DNA from: Macrocybe gigantea
Lineage: Eukaryota > Basidiomycota > Agaricomycetes > Agaricales > Callistosporiaceae
DNA length: 64,000 nt
Reading direction: 5' to 3'
Assembly (NCBI GenBank): GCA_011319805.1
Contig: SJRY01000040.1
Coordinates: 248,001-312,000, forward strand
The translations under genes were made by a program, and so were the position numbers. Of this stretch, positions 1 to 12,954 are shown one piece after another. Position 1 is the first letter of the stretch, and every line of letters starts with the position of its first letter. The notes under the pieces are model-generated. The model saw only the letters and a list, made by a program, of their open reading frames with translations. It made no database searches and was not told the origin of the DNA.

Positions 1-849
1 TTCGAGCAAAGTACGGAAAGCTTCCATGAGATTTACAGTGCCGCTTCCGTCGTCATCGGCACCAGGAGCTCGACCGTTCATGGTATCATTCATATTAATG
101 GAGTCCATATGAGCACCGAGGATCGTGATCGGTCCGCCCGTTGAACCAGGAATACGAGCAATAATGGAATCTTGACCCCAGGAATGCTTGAACGCACTCA
201 CGGTAGCCTTGCTGTTCGGATAGGCACGGATGATCTGAGAGTTTGAGAGCGAATATGTAAAATATAGTTCATAACGGCAATGGTAGATGATCTCACGTCT
301 CCGACGGTCTGAACTATCCATTCAGTGGCAGCTGCGCCGGTGGAAGATTTGTAGTAGCGATTGTTAAAAGACGTCAGGTTGTTGAGATACGCCTGCATGT
401 TCGGAATGGAGAGCGACCGGATGACGGCGTTGACTTCGGGCTGACGAGAAGGACTTGAGTCTGCACTCCACTTTCGTGAGCAGGTTTTATATTATTTTAT
501 TCGAGAGATTGAGGCATACAGGTATGGGTTTGGACAAGGAATTTCGCGCCTCGCTGAGGTGGGGCATCGGGGTCATGCACTTCGGTAATATCAAACTGTC
601 GAAACGCAATCGGAAATATATATATTTTCACAGTTTGTAAGGGACGTACGAATGGTAGCCCCGAACGCAGTAAACCCAGCTTTTCTTCCTCCGTCTTCCA
701 AACGGGCTCCGCTCCGTCCGAAAGCCTGAGGAGGCGCAGACCTTGGGCCGATTTTTCTTTCAACTCTGCCAGAGAGACGATCGCACTTTCGACGGGGATC
801 GTGAAGCTGGCGGTAAATAGGATTAAAAGGAGTGAAAGAACAACCTCAT
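1..849 (-). CDS. M28 family secreted leucyl aminopeptidase, 3' part cut by window edge
   Basis: Secreted zinc aminopeptidase of the M28E (fungal LAP1-like) type, expected to remove N-terminal residues from peptides outside the cell. Three exons are visible: about 849-520, 460-297 and 234 to the edge, joined by short GT..AG introns. The last exon encodes GAHMDS and [11 protein letters not shown], which carry the first zinc-ligand His and the bridging Asp of the family. The propeptide region reads through [16 protein letters not shown], typical of LAP1. The N-terminus is a hydrophobic signal peptide ([21 protein letters not shown] follows a frame break), but the only suitable ATG (849-847) is in frame only if one G is restored in the GG at 844-845. 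The remaining zinc ligands lie beyond the window. Family assignment is firm; the start is inferred. Confidence 0.85.
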
Positions 850-1074
850 CGTTTGTTCAAGAAGGAAGGAATGGACGGGAAGGATCGTGGTGACGGTAGT
901 TGGCGTGAAGGCCACGCGCACTTCCACTCCAATCTATTATCGGTTACGAACCCGAATTACTGCCATTCCTTGAAACATCGTTAACATGGCAAGGTAGACG
1001 GTATGCAGTGTTATCTCTGTTAGCTCATAGTTAGTGCTTACACGCGTGGAACGCTCTCCTCTGCTTGACAGCAT

Positions 1075-2004
1075 TCAGACGATAAATGTACATCTCAGCC
1101 CATAATGATCGCTCCAAGGGATCTCGACAGATTCCGCGCCCGGCCTAGGAACCTCAATACGACCAGGGCGGAGGACCTCCATTTCCTCCGCCTTCAAGCC
1201 CATCACGGCAACCTTGTCCAACCTGCCCGGTCCCAATCTGTCCTGCCGTTGCGCGCCGACACCCCACGTAGCTCCTCCCCCAGGGCCTGTCCTTCCGTGC
1301 AACGCGACCCACGCATCCACCAGGCCGTTCTCGTCGACCAGCCCTTCATCCCCGGGGCTGATGGCGTTGAAGTCGCCAGCGACGATGCCGCCGCTGCACC
1401 CGGGTTCGCGCAGGACGTCGGCCAGCATCTTCATCTGCCGGGCGCGGAAAGATGGGGTATCCCTGAGCGAGTCGAGGTGCACGTTCACGAGACGGAAGAC
1501 CGTGCCGGGCGCGTTCGGTGGGATGATGTCCACGTAAAGCCACATCTCTCCCGTACTTGCTCGGGATGGTCACGCGGGAGACGAGCATGAACTTGCCCCC
1601 TCCTCCTTCGACACCAGCGCCCAACTTCTGCGAATCCAGGCCGGAGGCAAAGCGCGCGCTGGACAACAGCGTCATGGTCGCAAAGGGCACGCCTTCAAAC
1701 GACGTTTGGTCCTCGGCATCGGTCACCAGGAAGGCACCGCGCACTCCAGGAGAGAGGCGCGGACGTCAGGCGCGACTTCTTGAAAGAAGATGATGTCCGG
1801 AGATTTCCGACCCTCGAGTATATGGCCGAGGATGAGTTTGGCGCTGAGACGGGCCGCGAGGAGGAAAGCCTCTGCGCCACTTGGCTCTGTGCGTTTCTCG
1901 ATGGTAAAGGTAGCCACGTTCGGGCGGAGCGGTCGAAGGCAGAAAAAGTACGCGAAAGTCTGCTGGCGACCGTGGCGGAGTGTTGGAAAGCGGGAAGCTT
2001 TTAA
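1075..2004 (-). CDS. TDP2-like endonuclease/exonuclease/phosphatase-fold enzyme, reading frame broken twice
   Basis: Metal-dependent phosphodiesterase fold (EEP family), most like tyrosyl-DNA phosphodiesterase 2. Visible motifs in order are DIIFFQEV (metal-binding Glu), NVHLDS, GDFNAI (catalytic Asp/Asn) and WSDHYGL (catalytic Asp-His). The protein is read from three segments in two frames: down to about 1747, about 1744-1550, and 1545-1075. Frame changes fall at LLE/VRGAFLV and at SKYGR/EMWLYVD; both are explained by small deletions (one base, and two bases in a GAGAGA run). The first family motif, usually TWN, may correspond to the segment reading VATFTIE and would then lack the Asn. No ATG opens this frame before an in-frame stop near 2010, so a first exon upstream is likely. 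This could be a pseudogene or an error-affected sequence. Confidence 0.65.
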
Positions 2005-2143
2005 GCAGGATGCAACTCAGAGGAGGGTGAGCACGTGATCGCGCGCGTCGGGATGCCACAGCTCTCGCGACTTTCTTCCTCATCCAAACATAATCTATAC
2101 CTCCTCCTTGCACAATTCTTCTTGGTGTATGCTATGGACAGAA

Positions 2144-5100
2144 ATGAATCCTGTTACCAGCTTTTCGACCTATTCTTGCTCCTGCGCCGCCCGCTCGGCC
2201 CCTAGCTCGAAGCCAAAACACTTTTCCTTGTCGCAAATGATGAGCCAGCGTGAAAACCTAGATTCGATCCAGTCCTTCGATCCCGGAATTCTATCGCGGA
2301 ACTCAAAGGCCGGATCATTGCAAGAAGAGGCCAATCGACCCGTCCTTTTCCCCGCTTTGCATCGTCCTCACAAATCACATTCGCGGCCGCTACAACCGCC
2401 ACGATCTTCGGCGCCGTTCTTGGACATAACTAATCATTTTCAGGATGGACACGAATCATCAACCCATAATTCCCGTTCGCGCGCCGACTCTCAGGAGATA
2501 GAGATTCCGTCCGTCTCGAATGAAGAGTCCTGTTGGTCTCCTTGATTTTCACACATGTTGGTACATACTACATACGACGTTTTCTAGATGATGGCACGAC
2601 TCAGGATGCAATATCGGGTCCAAATTTCCGCAACGGTCTCAATCACAGAACATGGAGCCCCGCGAAATGTCACAGTCGCTTCAGAGGATTCCATTGCCCT
2701 GCCCACCCGAACGGCCAAGGTCAGGATCTAGGCCAAGGTCGCGTCAAACCTCAATAACCGCTCAGACTCGCAACGAAGACGCGGATTTGCCCGTGTCTAG
2801 CAGTTTCAAGTCTTCAGAATTCCACGAACTTCCCCATATCACGTTAGGTGCTATCCGACAAGTCGAAACGTTAAGTGAAAGTTTGAAAGAGCAGGTTTGT
2901 TACACGTTCAGTGTTCATTGAAGCGCATATATTTTATCCGGGGAATCTGGCGCGCATATAATATGTGTCAATCTTGTTGCTCACTTTCCGGGACATATGC
3001 AGCGTCGTCAGAACGAGTCGCTTGTCTTGGAACTCAATAGCGTCCGCTCGGAACGGAGATTTGAAGACTGCTAATATCTCCTTGCGGTCGGAGCTTCATT
3101 CTGCTAACCAGCGGGCTCGATCGACGGAGGAGGAACTGGCCTCAACTTTGCAAGAATGCGCCTCCTCAAGACGAGCTAATTATCGCGAAAAAGATCTTGC
3201 TGGCCTGCAAGCAGAACTCACTTCATCTAGCAACACACGAGCAGAGCTTGTGAAAGAACTGGCCTCCGTCAAAGAAGAATCTGACGCAACGCATTACAGC
3301 TTGGAGAGAATAAGAAGAGAATTACGCGCCTCAGGAACGGATTTGATGAACTCAATGAGACGCAAGGCGTTTTGTCTTCATGCTGGTGTTTTCTGCTGAG
3401 ATGCCGTTTCAGTTTCGAGACTCTGCGCAGATCGCAGAATGATCTTATTGTCTCAAGCGACGCCTGTAAGGCTATGTATGAGGAGGTGAAAGACGTGCGC
3501 GTATCCGTGGCTGAGGGCTTGCAGGGTAATCCCTCTCATCTTCTTCATAGAATCTTTTTATACTAACGTCACATCGACAAAGCCATACAACCTCTACTTG
3601 ATGGCAATGGAAACTATGGCCTCGCTGTCGAGGTTCGGCCTATGATACGAGAACTCCAAGATGACTTTGCCGCGTGTAAGCGTTAGTGGCTTGTATGCGG
3701 TCGCCCGTCTTATTCTTGGCACTTTAGCTCAGAGAGTGAATGACATGCTCAGAGATAAGCTGTTCCACATGTCTTCGCAGTTGGCGGAAACCCAGACTCG
3801 TGTCAGGAGCTTGAGGAGGGAGAGAGAAATACGCTTAGTGAGCTTTTAAAGAGTACCAAGGAATGGTGTGGGTTGGACGTGGAAAGAAATAACACTGGTA
3901 AGAATCATAGGATGCAAATTCCCGTCACTCACTCAGACCTCTGTAGTCAAGAAAATAGAAGATTTGAGTGACTCTTTGTTGAAGAGAGAAAAAGAGTCGG
4001 TAGATGCGATGCTCGGATACGTAGACCTAGAACAGAAACTCGCCGTCGCCAATAAACGGTTAGTTCTCTGTAAAGCTGTGATTCGTGATTACTCATTGGT
4101 TTTGACAGGCTATGTGAATTAACAGAAATGATGGCAGAGAAGGACAAGCAGCTTGCGTCACTGAGGAATATTGAAACGGAGTATGATCCAGGAATTCCCA
4201 ATCATAATGCCTTCTCATCGATGTGGACAGAAAATGTGATCTGGAAAGGCGTGCAGTGGATCTGACAACGAAATTGACCACTGCCGAAGAGTCGTTACGT
4301 TTGTAAGCCAGCATGTTAGACTCTTTATAGCATTGATTACCGCGATTTCCTTAACCCAGAGCATCACAAGAACACCTGGAGCAGCGCAAACGAGCCGACA
4401 AGCATGAGAAAGAGATCCTCATCCTCAAGGAGGAGAATAAGGCGCTTTCAGAAAGCAAAAACGAGCTCCTGAAACAGTCTGTTATATTCTGTTTGGCTAT
4501 CTGACGACTAAAATATGCCGTAGCTTCGATAATGCTGAGCGAGAAATCCACCAGTTGAAGGATAAATACGAAACAGAATTAACGGAAACGAGGAGGGATA
4601 GGGAGGAGAAAGAAAAACTGTTGGTCTTCAGCACAAAATTGCTGAGCGAGCGCGGAACTGACCTGGTCTCCGAGATTACGAGAGGCAGAAAGTCGGGCAG
4701 CGGTATGAACGTTCTTGGATGGTTGTCCACTTCTGGTTATATCAACATCATTTCTTTGACAGGTCCTTCAAGAACGATTTGACGCTCAAGCAATAACGCT
4801 TCGTCTTACGAAGGAGCATTCAGGAGATATGCAGGTTTGTCAAACCAAGATACCACCCTCTGGTCACCTTTGATGTGTCTGTAGGAACGACTATTGGCTT
4901 CAGAGACTCTGGCAGCAGTGCGCACTCCTCACCCGAAATTCCTCTTAAACTTGATCTCCCTCGTAATTTGCAGACTAAACTGGCCTCGGTAACAGGAAAA
5001 TTCGAGCTGGAGGTCGCTGTTTTGAAAGGGCACAATGACGATTTGCAGTGTGCTCTCAATGAAGCACGAGAGCACTCCTCCCAGTGGCAGGCAGAGCTCG

Positions 5101-6372
5101 AGAGAGCTAGACAGGACTTCAACGCGAGAGTGCAGGAGCGAGAAGCAGGAACTAAACATGTAGCCAAGCTCCTTGAAGAACGTGCTGAATCTGCAGAACG
5201 TGAAATGGCAGCCTTGAGAGCAAATCTTGAAGATTTGACTCGGGCGATGAGGGACCTCGAAGACAAGCAGTGTCGCGATATCGCCGACGCCGAAGAGAAG
5301 GAGAAGAAAGCCGTAAACGCACTGCAGAAGACGATCGCACGGTTACAACAGGAGAAACAGGATGTCTTGAGAAATCCACGGACATACGAGCTCGATACGA
5401 TGCTGGAAATTTGGTACGTCTAGCTTATTATTCCTCAGCTTATATTGTTCACTTTTGCCTGCAGACTGACTACGAAAAGGAGTTTGTCGATTGGTTAGTG
5501 AAGACAACAAGTTCATTCCATGAGAACGAAGCCGTTTCACAGGTCAATGAACTCAAAAGGGTGATTACTTCCTCCGCAGCCTCTCCTTCTGAAGCCAATC
5601 GCCGACTATTTTAGCGAGAGAACTTGAATGCCGTACTGCAGGCAAAGGTCCAGGAGCTGGAAGTCACTATCGCTCGTCTGCTGAAAGAGAAGCAAGAATC
5701 TGCTTTTGAACACAAATCGATTGCCCACCTAAGCATGTGGGACACTGTGAATCGTGCGACACCCATTCAAACGGTAAGTGACATCGTCAGATTTCTTTAT
5801 ATACGTATATTGAGTTGTTATCGTCAGGTTGCTCCTTCGGCCTTGGTCACTTGCGACCCATCAGCCACTATCGTCGATGCCTTGACGACAACGCTGGATG
5901 GCCAGAGCGTGGCTGTCTTGGCACACGATGTTACAGATTGCATTGCCAAGAATGGAATTGCGCTCAGTCTTGAGAGCTGCTCCAGAGGGCAGGACACGCC
6001 GTCTGGACAGATCGTTGAGAAACCCAAGACGTTCTCTGAATTGAATGGTGCCGTCGTTGACGACGACATGTCAGAGCTTTCCGACCCTGAACCTCTTTCT
6101 GTACTCGGAAAACGGGATCGTCAGGAGGAAAAGATGATTGCGCAGGGAAAGAAAACATCGGTATGTGTTGTTTGTGGGATGACATAGGAGGGCTCATGCT
6201 CCACTATTTAGAAAATGAAGGCAAAAACTGTGGCATCCGAAGTCAGGGACCAACCTGCAGCGCCAACCAAAAGAGTGGTATGTGATCTTCGTTCCACGAC
6301 TATGTTTGTTGTCGTTCTAATGTCAAGCAGGCCAAGCAAACTGGGAAATCCAAAGCGAAGAAAGGAAGATAA
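2144..6372 (+). CDS. Large multi-exon coiled-coil protein, function unknown
   Basis: I do not recognise the family. The N-terminal 130 or so residues are Ser/Pro-rich and probably disordered. From about 2860 onward nearly every exon encodes charged heptad-like sequence rich in E, K, L, Q and R (for example RSELHSANQRARSTEEEL and KLLEERAESAEREMAAL), so the product is a long coiled coil. At least eight short introns are evident; clear ones include donors gtaagcg at 3674 and gtatgt near 6279. The C-terminus is basic (KRDRQEEK, then AKQTGKSKAKKGR and stop at 6372), suggesting nuclear location. The frame shifts near 3060, within the exon starting RRQNESLVLEL. The start at 2144 is the first ATG that keeps the disordered leader and is uncertain. 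It ends 182 bp from the convergent anoctamin gene. Confidence 0.6.
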
Positions 6373-6554
6373 ACAGCGCGCTTTATTGGCAATGACAACG
6401 GTCAGCGTTGTGGATGGAATCATGTATATTACGATAGTCAACGTTCAATGGAGGTAGCACAACCAGTAGCATAGAGTATCAATTACAATCGTGCATATGC
6501 CCAAGAAAAAGATGCCTCATCCAAACGATCATAGAAAGGCGTCGACACGTCCAA

Positions 6555-9147
6555 TTAGACCTCTTTGGTGATGCGCTTGATTTCCTCCAGACCCTCATCA
6601 TTATCCCAAAATCCGATCTCTCACCGGTTTCTGAAGTGGCGCTAGTATGCTCGGTAGCTGTAGCGACTCTCGAATGTGCTCGTCTCTCCTTCTCTTCGGA
6701 CAAGCGCCGCTGGAGGAACGTCTCTTTGATCTTCCTCTCTCGATTTCTTGCTCCTTCACCTCCCTGGAGCTGGACCAGACAGCGCGCTCCATGATGTGTC
6801 GTACAACCGCTCTCACAAGAATGTAACCATGGCTCGCCGCAAGCGCGATCAGCAGGGCCGTCATCAGGAGTTCCCTCGTCGCGCCATATGCTCCGTCCGC
6901 CAAGCCCAAGTCATCAGCGCCAGGCGCCCCTGTCGCGCCAGATGCCGCGAAAAGATGCTGGTGCACTTTTTCTAGCTGCGCGGCACCGTTCGAGTTGGCA
7001 GAGGCCGAGCAATGCACCTGCGAGCGCGGACAGAAGAGGTACACAAGCGCCGAGTTGGTGAGTGCGGAGAGCCAAGTGAGGAACGTGAGCGCGTCGAGCC
7101 AGGGCCCGATCGTGTCTGTCCGCGTTGGAATCGGGCGACGGTGGTGTGCCGTCATTTTGAGAGCGTCCGAACGGAGCTCGAGGAAGTTGTTGAGAACGGC
7201 CATGACTATCGAGTTTTATTTTTAAATTCTTCTTCAGCTATCTTACGCATTCCAAGTGGAGAAGAGGACATACCAGATGCCAAGGGCCATATTGTTGACC
7301 AGACGGCGACATAACCAAATTGCGTGACCATCTCGTTGTAGTCTTCAAACAGGTCATACTCCGGCCGGGCGACTTCCTCCCTGACACGATCCAGAAACTC
7401 TCTCTCCTCCATTCCACCCTTCTCTTTTTCATCCTCAAACACGACACGCTTCTTCACCGTAGCTCCTGCCTTCTCACTAGGGCTCGCTGGGGAACCAGGT
7501 CTAGAACCTTTTTTCCTGCTATTCCGGAAAGATGCAACTGCGCGGAGGACGTAAGGCAGGCCAATCTCCTGAAACGCATTGATGACTTGGCTCGTGACCA
7601 TGAAGGCGAACATTTGGTTCCTCAAGCGCCTCGGATCGAGCTTGTGCCTTGCATTCGCCGTGTTTACGTCCCACATGCCTTGCCTGGACCCGAGGCTGGT
7701 CTTTTCGCCTTCCACGCTGCTGGTATTAGCTACCACGGTCGCATTGACACTTGTGTTGCCTTGGAGCTGCGAGAGCGGTACACGCGCCGTCCCGTTAAAG
7801 AGCCATGTCTGTACAAGCTGCATTACGCCTTCGCCAAAGGGTACATACACAAACGCGCTCAGTGCCAGGCCAAGATAGGCCACCTGGGAACTCAACGCAA
7901 AGGTCTTGATAGTCAAGGAAGCCTGGTGCGCGGACTGGTGCGAGTGGTTCTCCCATGTTGTAAGATGTTGGGCAAGGGACTGGTACATCGCCATGAACTG
8001 AGGGACAAGGGCAACGAACAGTAGCGTCGGGCTGAGCGCCTGCAATACAAATGGATGTGGGTAAGGAGGATGTGTCGTTCGCACTGTGACAACACTCACG
8101 ATTAGTTGGTGCCCGGGACCTGTGTACAATTGTGTGACGAAGGCTTCAAAGACAAAGATACCAGTGAGAAGGGCAGCCAGGAGGAACGCAAAGAAAGTGA
8201 GGACAGGCAAGCTGGCAATCATTCGAAGCTCGCGCTTCCACCAAGGGAAGCCCGGCTTATATTGCACACGGCGTTTCTCGACGCGAAGCGACCCACGGGT
8301 CCCGAAACGGAGAGACAAAATTCGTTCGCGAACGCGCCACCATTCGACGAAAATGACGGACCAAAGGAAGATGAGGATGGAGTATGTTGGTGAATACGCT
8401 GAGCCGAAGAAGTAGAATAGCAGACCCGACACAGCAGGGAATGCCAAGAATTTTGTGTACGAGGACAGAAATGCGTAGTACAGTGCGATGGAATCGCCGA
8501 ACTAATCCAGGTGATAGATAGGAATGGTGAGAATTATGATGTGGCACGAAAAGATGTACGCCACGAACCTGGTCTCGTATTTTATCGAGTTGGACATCAG
8601 CGATGTGATGGATCGACCACGCGTGTAGCCATGCATCATTAAACTGTCGGTCATGCAATATCATGATGGACTCCACGAGATCCCACTCTGGGACGCCTTG
8701 AGTGATGCCGAGGCCGCCATCCGCTGGCGAAGACGTAACGTAGGCGTACACCCGCCGCAGGCGATCCGCAGATGACAGTGGACCAACAAACTCCCTGGAT
8801 TCAACTGGCTTCGTCGACAAGCCAGACAGGAAATCTGACTCTCTGTTCAATTTACCAACCAGGTAAGAACACTAAAGAGATATGAAGAGCGAGAGAGTAT
8901 CTGCCGCTCACCGTTCGCGTTTGACGAGATTTTCGATATGTTCCTGCGGACATGACACCAAGACAAGCAAATGGCCCAACGACTCGCCACGTCTGCCTAC
9001 TGCGCGCAAACCGCCATATGTGAGGGTGTCGATGAGACGAGAATACTGCTGCTCTGCCTTGCGAGCATCATCACGGATCTGTTGCTTCGACAGGCTCGAT
9101 TTCTTGGAGGCACGAAAGGAAATGACGAGGTCGACGTCGGGTATCAT
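6555..9147 (-). CDS. Anoctamin/TMEM16 family Ca2+-activated lipid scramblase or channel
   Basis: Ten-helix membrane protein of the TMEM16 family; fungal members are Ca2+-activated phospholipid scramblases, and yeast Ist2 also tethers ER to plasma membrane. Exons: 9147-8912, about 8872-8570, 8501-8100, 8039-7274 and 7205-6555. Family landmarks are FGDSIALYYAFLSSY at the start of exon 3, EYDLFEDYNEMVTQFGYVA, NNFLELRSDALKM and TDTIGPWLDALTFLTWL. The acidic residues that bind Ca2+ between helices 6 and 8 appear conserved (E of QEIGLPY, D and E of EDYNEM, E and D of LELRSD). The C-terminus FWDNDEGLEEIKRITKEV is typical of the family but is reached only across two one-base frame breaks, near 6729-6742 and in the A4 run 6608-6611. 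The exon 1/2 junction is also not clean. Length about 780 residues. Confidence 0.9.
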
Positions 9148-9741
9148 AGCTGTATGTCGTCGTCAATGTTGACGATGCCCGAGGACTTCGTCGGGGGGGT
9201 GTGCAAAAGGGCAGCAAGCCAATCAGGGAATGACGACAGACCCGGGCCAAAAGCGGAAACTGAACACGTGCGCATCATGAGAAGGACACGGGCTGCTCAA
9301 AAGACAGGATTTCCATAATCTGGCTGAATTGCAATGTCCTGTTTCCTGCGATGAAGGTGCAGTAAGGTTGTCGCGAGGATAGCAACACGGTGCTGTGTGC
9401 AATGACTGCCGTGGATGGTTTCACTTGGACACGGGATTCAGCATCCGATAAGAGAGGGGAAGGAACTTTTCAAAAGTATGTCCATGTCTGAGGTGCTCGC
9501 AATTTGATTACATTTCCTGCGCTACTATCACTACAACGGTTGTTTATGGAATATCAAAGCAAAACGACAGCAATTTACGACGAACGAGTGTGTGAGAGAA
9601 AGAATGTCCTTGGAAGAGAGTCTGGAGTCCAAATCAACTACGTAAGCCCTTGTAGTTCGCTGTTCCCTGTGACGCGAACTTGAAGCCATCCGACACGGCA
9701 TGGGCTGGTTGGACCGGGTCGTGGGTTCAGTGTCCTTCGTA
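9148..9741. other. Spacer without recognised gene
   Basis: Lies between the start of the anoctamin gene and the stop of the first seven-helix gene. Short ORFs on both strands show no conserved motif. It should hold the anoctamin promoter and the 3' end of the neighbouring gene, but I see no clear TATA box. Confidence 0.5.
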
Positions 9742-11002
9742 TCAAGGAATGCTGCGTGGGGAATGGGATGTGCACCCAGACGTTTGCATGTCCGTGACCT
9801 GCGTGAACGTGAGACCTGCAAAGGTACTTGGTGGGACAGTCCTCGACGGTTTACTGCGCGTCTCTGACGGCTCCGTAACATCGTCATTTTCGGTTTTCTT
9901 GAACAAGCAGAATATGTATGTGACGATAACCAGCAAATTGCAGACAAGAAGGGTCACAGCGCCCTAACCGAAAAATGCGGTTCAAACAGTCAACAAATGG
10001 TCACAGCAATCGTTGAACGAGCCACCTACATTTAAATGTGTGGCCAACCCTATGAACACACCTCTCCGGGCCCCAAATCGCCCGGAAATAAAGATGAAAA
10101 CAGCATATAAGATGCCGCACAGTGTGCTCAGAACGCTGGATGCAAAGATGGACAAAATCAGTCGCCGCTGGTGGCTGGGGAGCTTTACACGTCGCAACAT
10201 CCGGAGAGGTATCACGATCAGGCATGTATCCGCAAGTGTGTCGGCTAATTTGAACAAGACAGGGAAGGAGGGATGATCAGCAGGGATGTCAACATGCCCG
10301 AGTAAGAGGAATCGAAAAACACCGAACAAAAGACATGCTACTCACAGATTAGGGCGATTACCCCGAGCTCAGTTCCCAGGTTACAATACACAAACCGGTT
10401 ATGAGGCCACGTTTTGTCCTTGCCACATGCGGTTACTCTATAGAGCAGAAGTGAGAACCACACGAGTCCGAAGGCAGCCAGCATGGCGTAGAGCAGCTTT
10501 CGCGCCCGAGCGCTCTCAGGGACGAGACGGACGATGGATAGACCGATGCTGATACGCGCAGACCTCATAACATGCGGGTTTGATGAGAAGAGGATGTTTC
10601 CTATCGACACAAACTCACCATATCACAGAAGGGAACATAATTGTCGTAAGCCAGAACGACAGAATGCGTCCATCATGTTCCTTTCGACTGACTGAAGCTT
10701 GGGTGAGTTTATCTTCCCTTGGGAAGCAAAATATGCAACGCACTGCCATCAGTTTCGTCTCCCCGAAACCACAACGTGGAGAAGAATACGATGTCAAACA
10801 GGAGAGCGAGGAGCGCCCAGCAATCGTCCCACCACCATCGTCGCTTCCTGTATCGTTGAAGCAACCGAAATATTGTAGCAGCGAAGGCGAGACAATGGAA
10901 TGTTGCAGTAACCTCTAGGCATGGGATGATGTCAGGCCAAGTCTTTCTCTCGTGGCTATCATCAACGGAATTACCTTTCCTCGCTTGCAAACTTAAAGCC
11001 AT
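9742..11002 (-). CDS. Seven-helix membrane protein, array copy A (fungal rhodopsin-like fold)
   Basis: Predicted plasma-membrane seven-helix protein resembling the fungal 'rhodopsin domain' integral membrane proteins. The first exon (11002-10975) is 28 nt, encodes MALSLQARK and ends in phase 1, exactly as in copies B and C. Later exons carry the WWWDDCWALLALLFDIV helix start, RSARISIGLSIVRLVPESAR, CGKDKTWPHN, and LADTCLIVIPLRMLRRVKLP followed by another helix. The last exon encodes LLVCNLLVIVTYIFCLF and a Ser/Thr-rich cytoplasmic-looking tail ending at 9742. Helices are spaced as in a seven-helix protein, with the WWDD motif before helix 2. Ligand and partner are unknown. Tail shorter than in copies B and C. 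Confidence 0.75.
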
Positions 11003-12954
11003 GATGGAAGAGGGGAAAACTGCACCGAAATCGACCGATTTCGACGAGACTTGCACGGCGACACGATGCGGATGAAGGAAAAAAAAAGGGGAGGGGAAAA
11101 CAGAATAAACAAGAGTAGAAGAAATGAGGCTCTGGCGGACAACCCTTATAAGTCGCACCACGGACGACTTCCAGCTCACCTGGGCGATCCATAAAGGGTC
11201 ATACAATTTTAACTTAGCGCTGTGTACTCCTTTTGATTGGTGGTTCAGCTAGGTCAGGGCCGCTGGAGTCAAAAGAGAGAAAAGAGGTTGCCTTCTTCGC
11301 ATGCTGCATCACATTTACATTAGGATGAGACGGTGAGAAGCATCTCTTTAGATATGAGGTGCGTTCATGTCTGAACGAATAAGTCAAAGCACAAAAGAAA
11401 GGAATTCTCTCACGCAGCGATCGGCCAAGTCTTGTTAACCCGTACATGTATGTATCTGCAGGCCTGCAGCGAATCACAACAGTCAGATAACCCGCCATCA
11501 ACAATTAGATCGATGACAGCTCAGCGATGGTTGGTTCTTGCCCCTTCTCCGGCTTCTCAGACTCGTATGGCCCTTTTTACTTGAGCAGACATGATGCCGT
11601 CAAATGTGCCGAGAAGAACATGATCCGTCATACTGCTGGGAGCGCTTTTTGTGTTGTGAAGAGAGCGCCCGTGTTCGGCCATGCAGGGTATTCCCTATGA
11701 TACGTAGGGAATCTTTGCCTTCGGCCGCCCTTCGGACATCAATCTATTGCCTGTGTGACCGGGATATGTGGCATGGATTTATGCAGGTCGGAGAGCGACG
11801 AATTCCACTCAAGGATCGAACTCAACGAAAGAGTATTCGCAAATGCACTGATGTCGAGGAAAGAGCACAATGGTACCGTGATCACCAATTTATCTACACT
11901 GGTAGGCACAATCTGCGTGATCAACAGGTTTGAGTGTTCTATTACAACTTGTCCACTCAAATCAGAATGGTCCTTCTACGATACGACCTTCTAACTTGCA
12001 AACACAGGTGGTGGTTTCAGAATGCTAGAAGAGAAGGGCGCCTGCTCCTATAAAATGCCTGTAAGGCGCTCAGCTGCCTTCGTATAGAACAGGGTAATCT
12101 CCTTTCACATATCAAGGTTGCGATGAACGTTTCCCTGATTCAGGAAAGACCAAGGGAGGCAACGTACCTCATGCCACTCACCAGGTAAATGCTAGCGGTT
12201 TGCCATTCCTTCAATCAGCAGTGACGGTGTTGGTCCGAGCTCACAGTGCACAGGGTATCCTCCTTGTCAGTCACGGCTAGGAAAGCAGCTGTTGGCTGGG
12301 AAAATAAATAAAGGCTGCTTCGCTTACTATCCGCACTAATTTCTATAACACATAGACTCATCCCAGTTCTAACCAACCTAACCAACCAAGCACATTAAAG
12401 ACGGTGGTGCTGCGACACACAGTCAAAGCGTAGTCCACCTAAGATGTGGTGATGCGCCACAGTGATCATCTGCCCCTAAAATCCTCGAAATTAAGCATAA
12501 AAGGAGCGCAATGTGGCGTCGCACGTAATGAGGTTTCTGGATGCGATTTTATCGTGGACGAGGGTGAAGGAAAGAGAGGGAGAGGCGGAATTCAATTGGT
12601 GAACTCAGGGGTAAACGCGACACTTCGAATGCACGACCACCGAAGACGTACTATCCTCGTATCTTGCGTTCGCATTGATTAAATGCTATGTGAATTCTTC
12701 AGCTAGTGTCTCGTACCATGACTTAGAGTTTTTTTCCAAAGGATCTTTCCCCTTGTTCGCCGTGTGCAGTCACCGATGTTGAATATGAGTAAATTGAATC
12801 GAAGTTATATATGATACAGGCAGGTATAGCTTAGTTCCTCGACAGCAGTAGAGACGTGATATACAATTGACCTATTGAACTGAGGAGTCACAAAAGCTTC
12901 TAATGGATCTGACGTAGAGATGCATTGAAAACTCACAGACTGTTTAGATCGTGA
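11003..12954. other. Spacer between array copies A and B, no recognised gene
   Basis: About 1.95 kb with only short ORFs on both strands (the longest about 110 codons), no conserved motif, no repeat and no transposon ends seen. AT-richer stretches occur at 12300-12420 and 12700-12850. Confidence 0.5.

Noticed and set aside
12360..12392. CTAACC-like short repeats, possibly telomeric
   Set aside because: Only a few imperfect units (taaccaacc), not the fungal TTAGGG type and too short.
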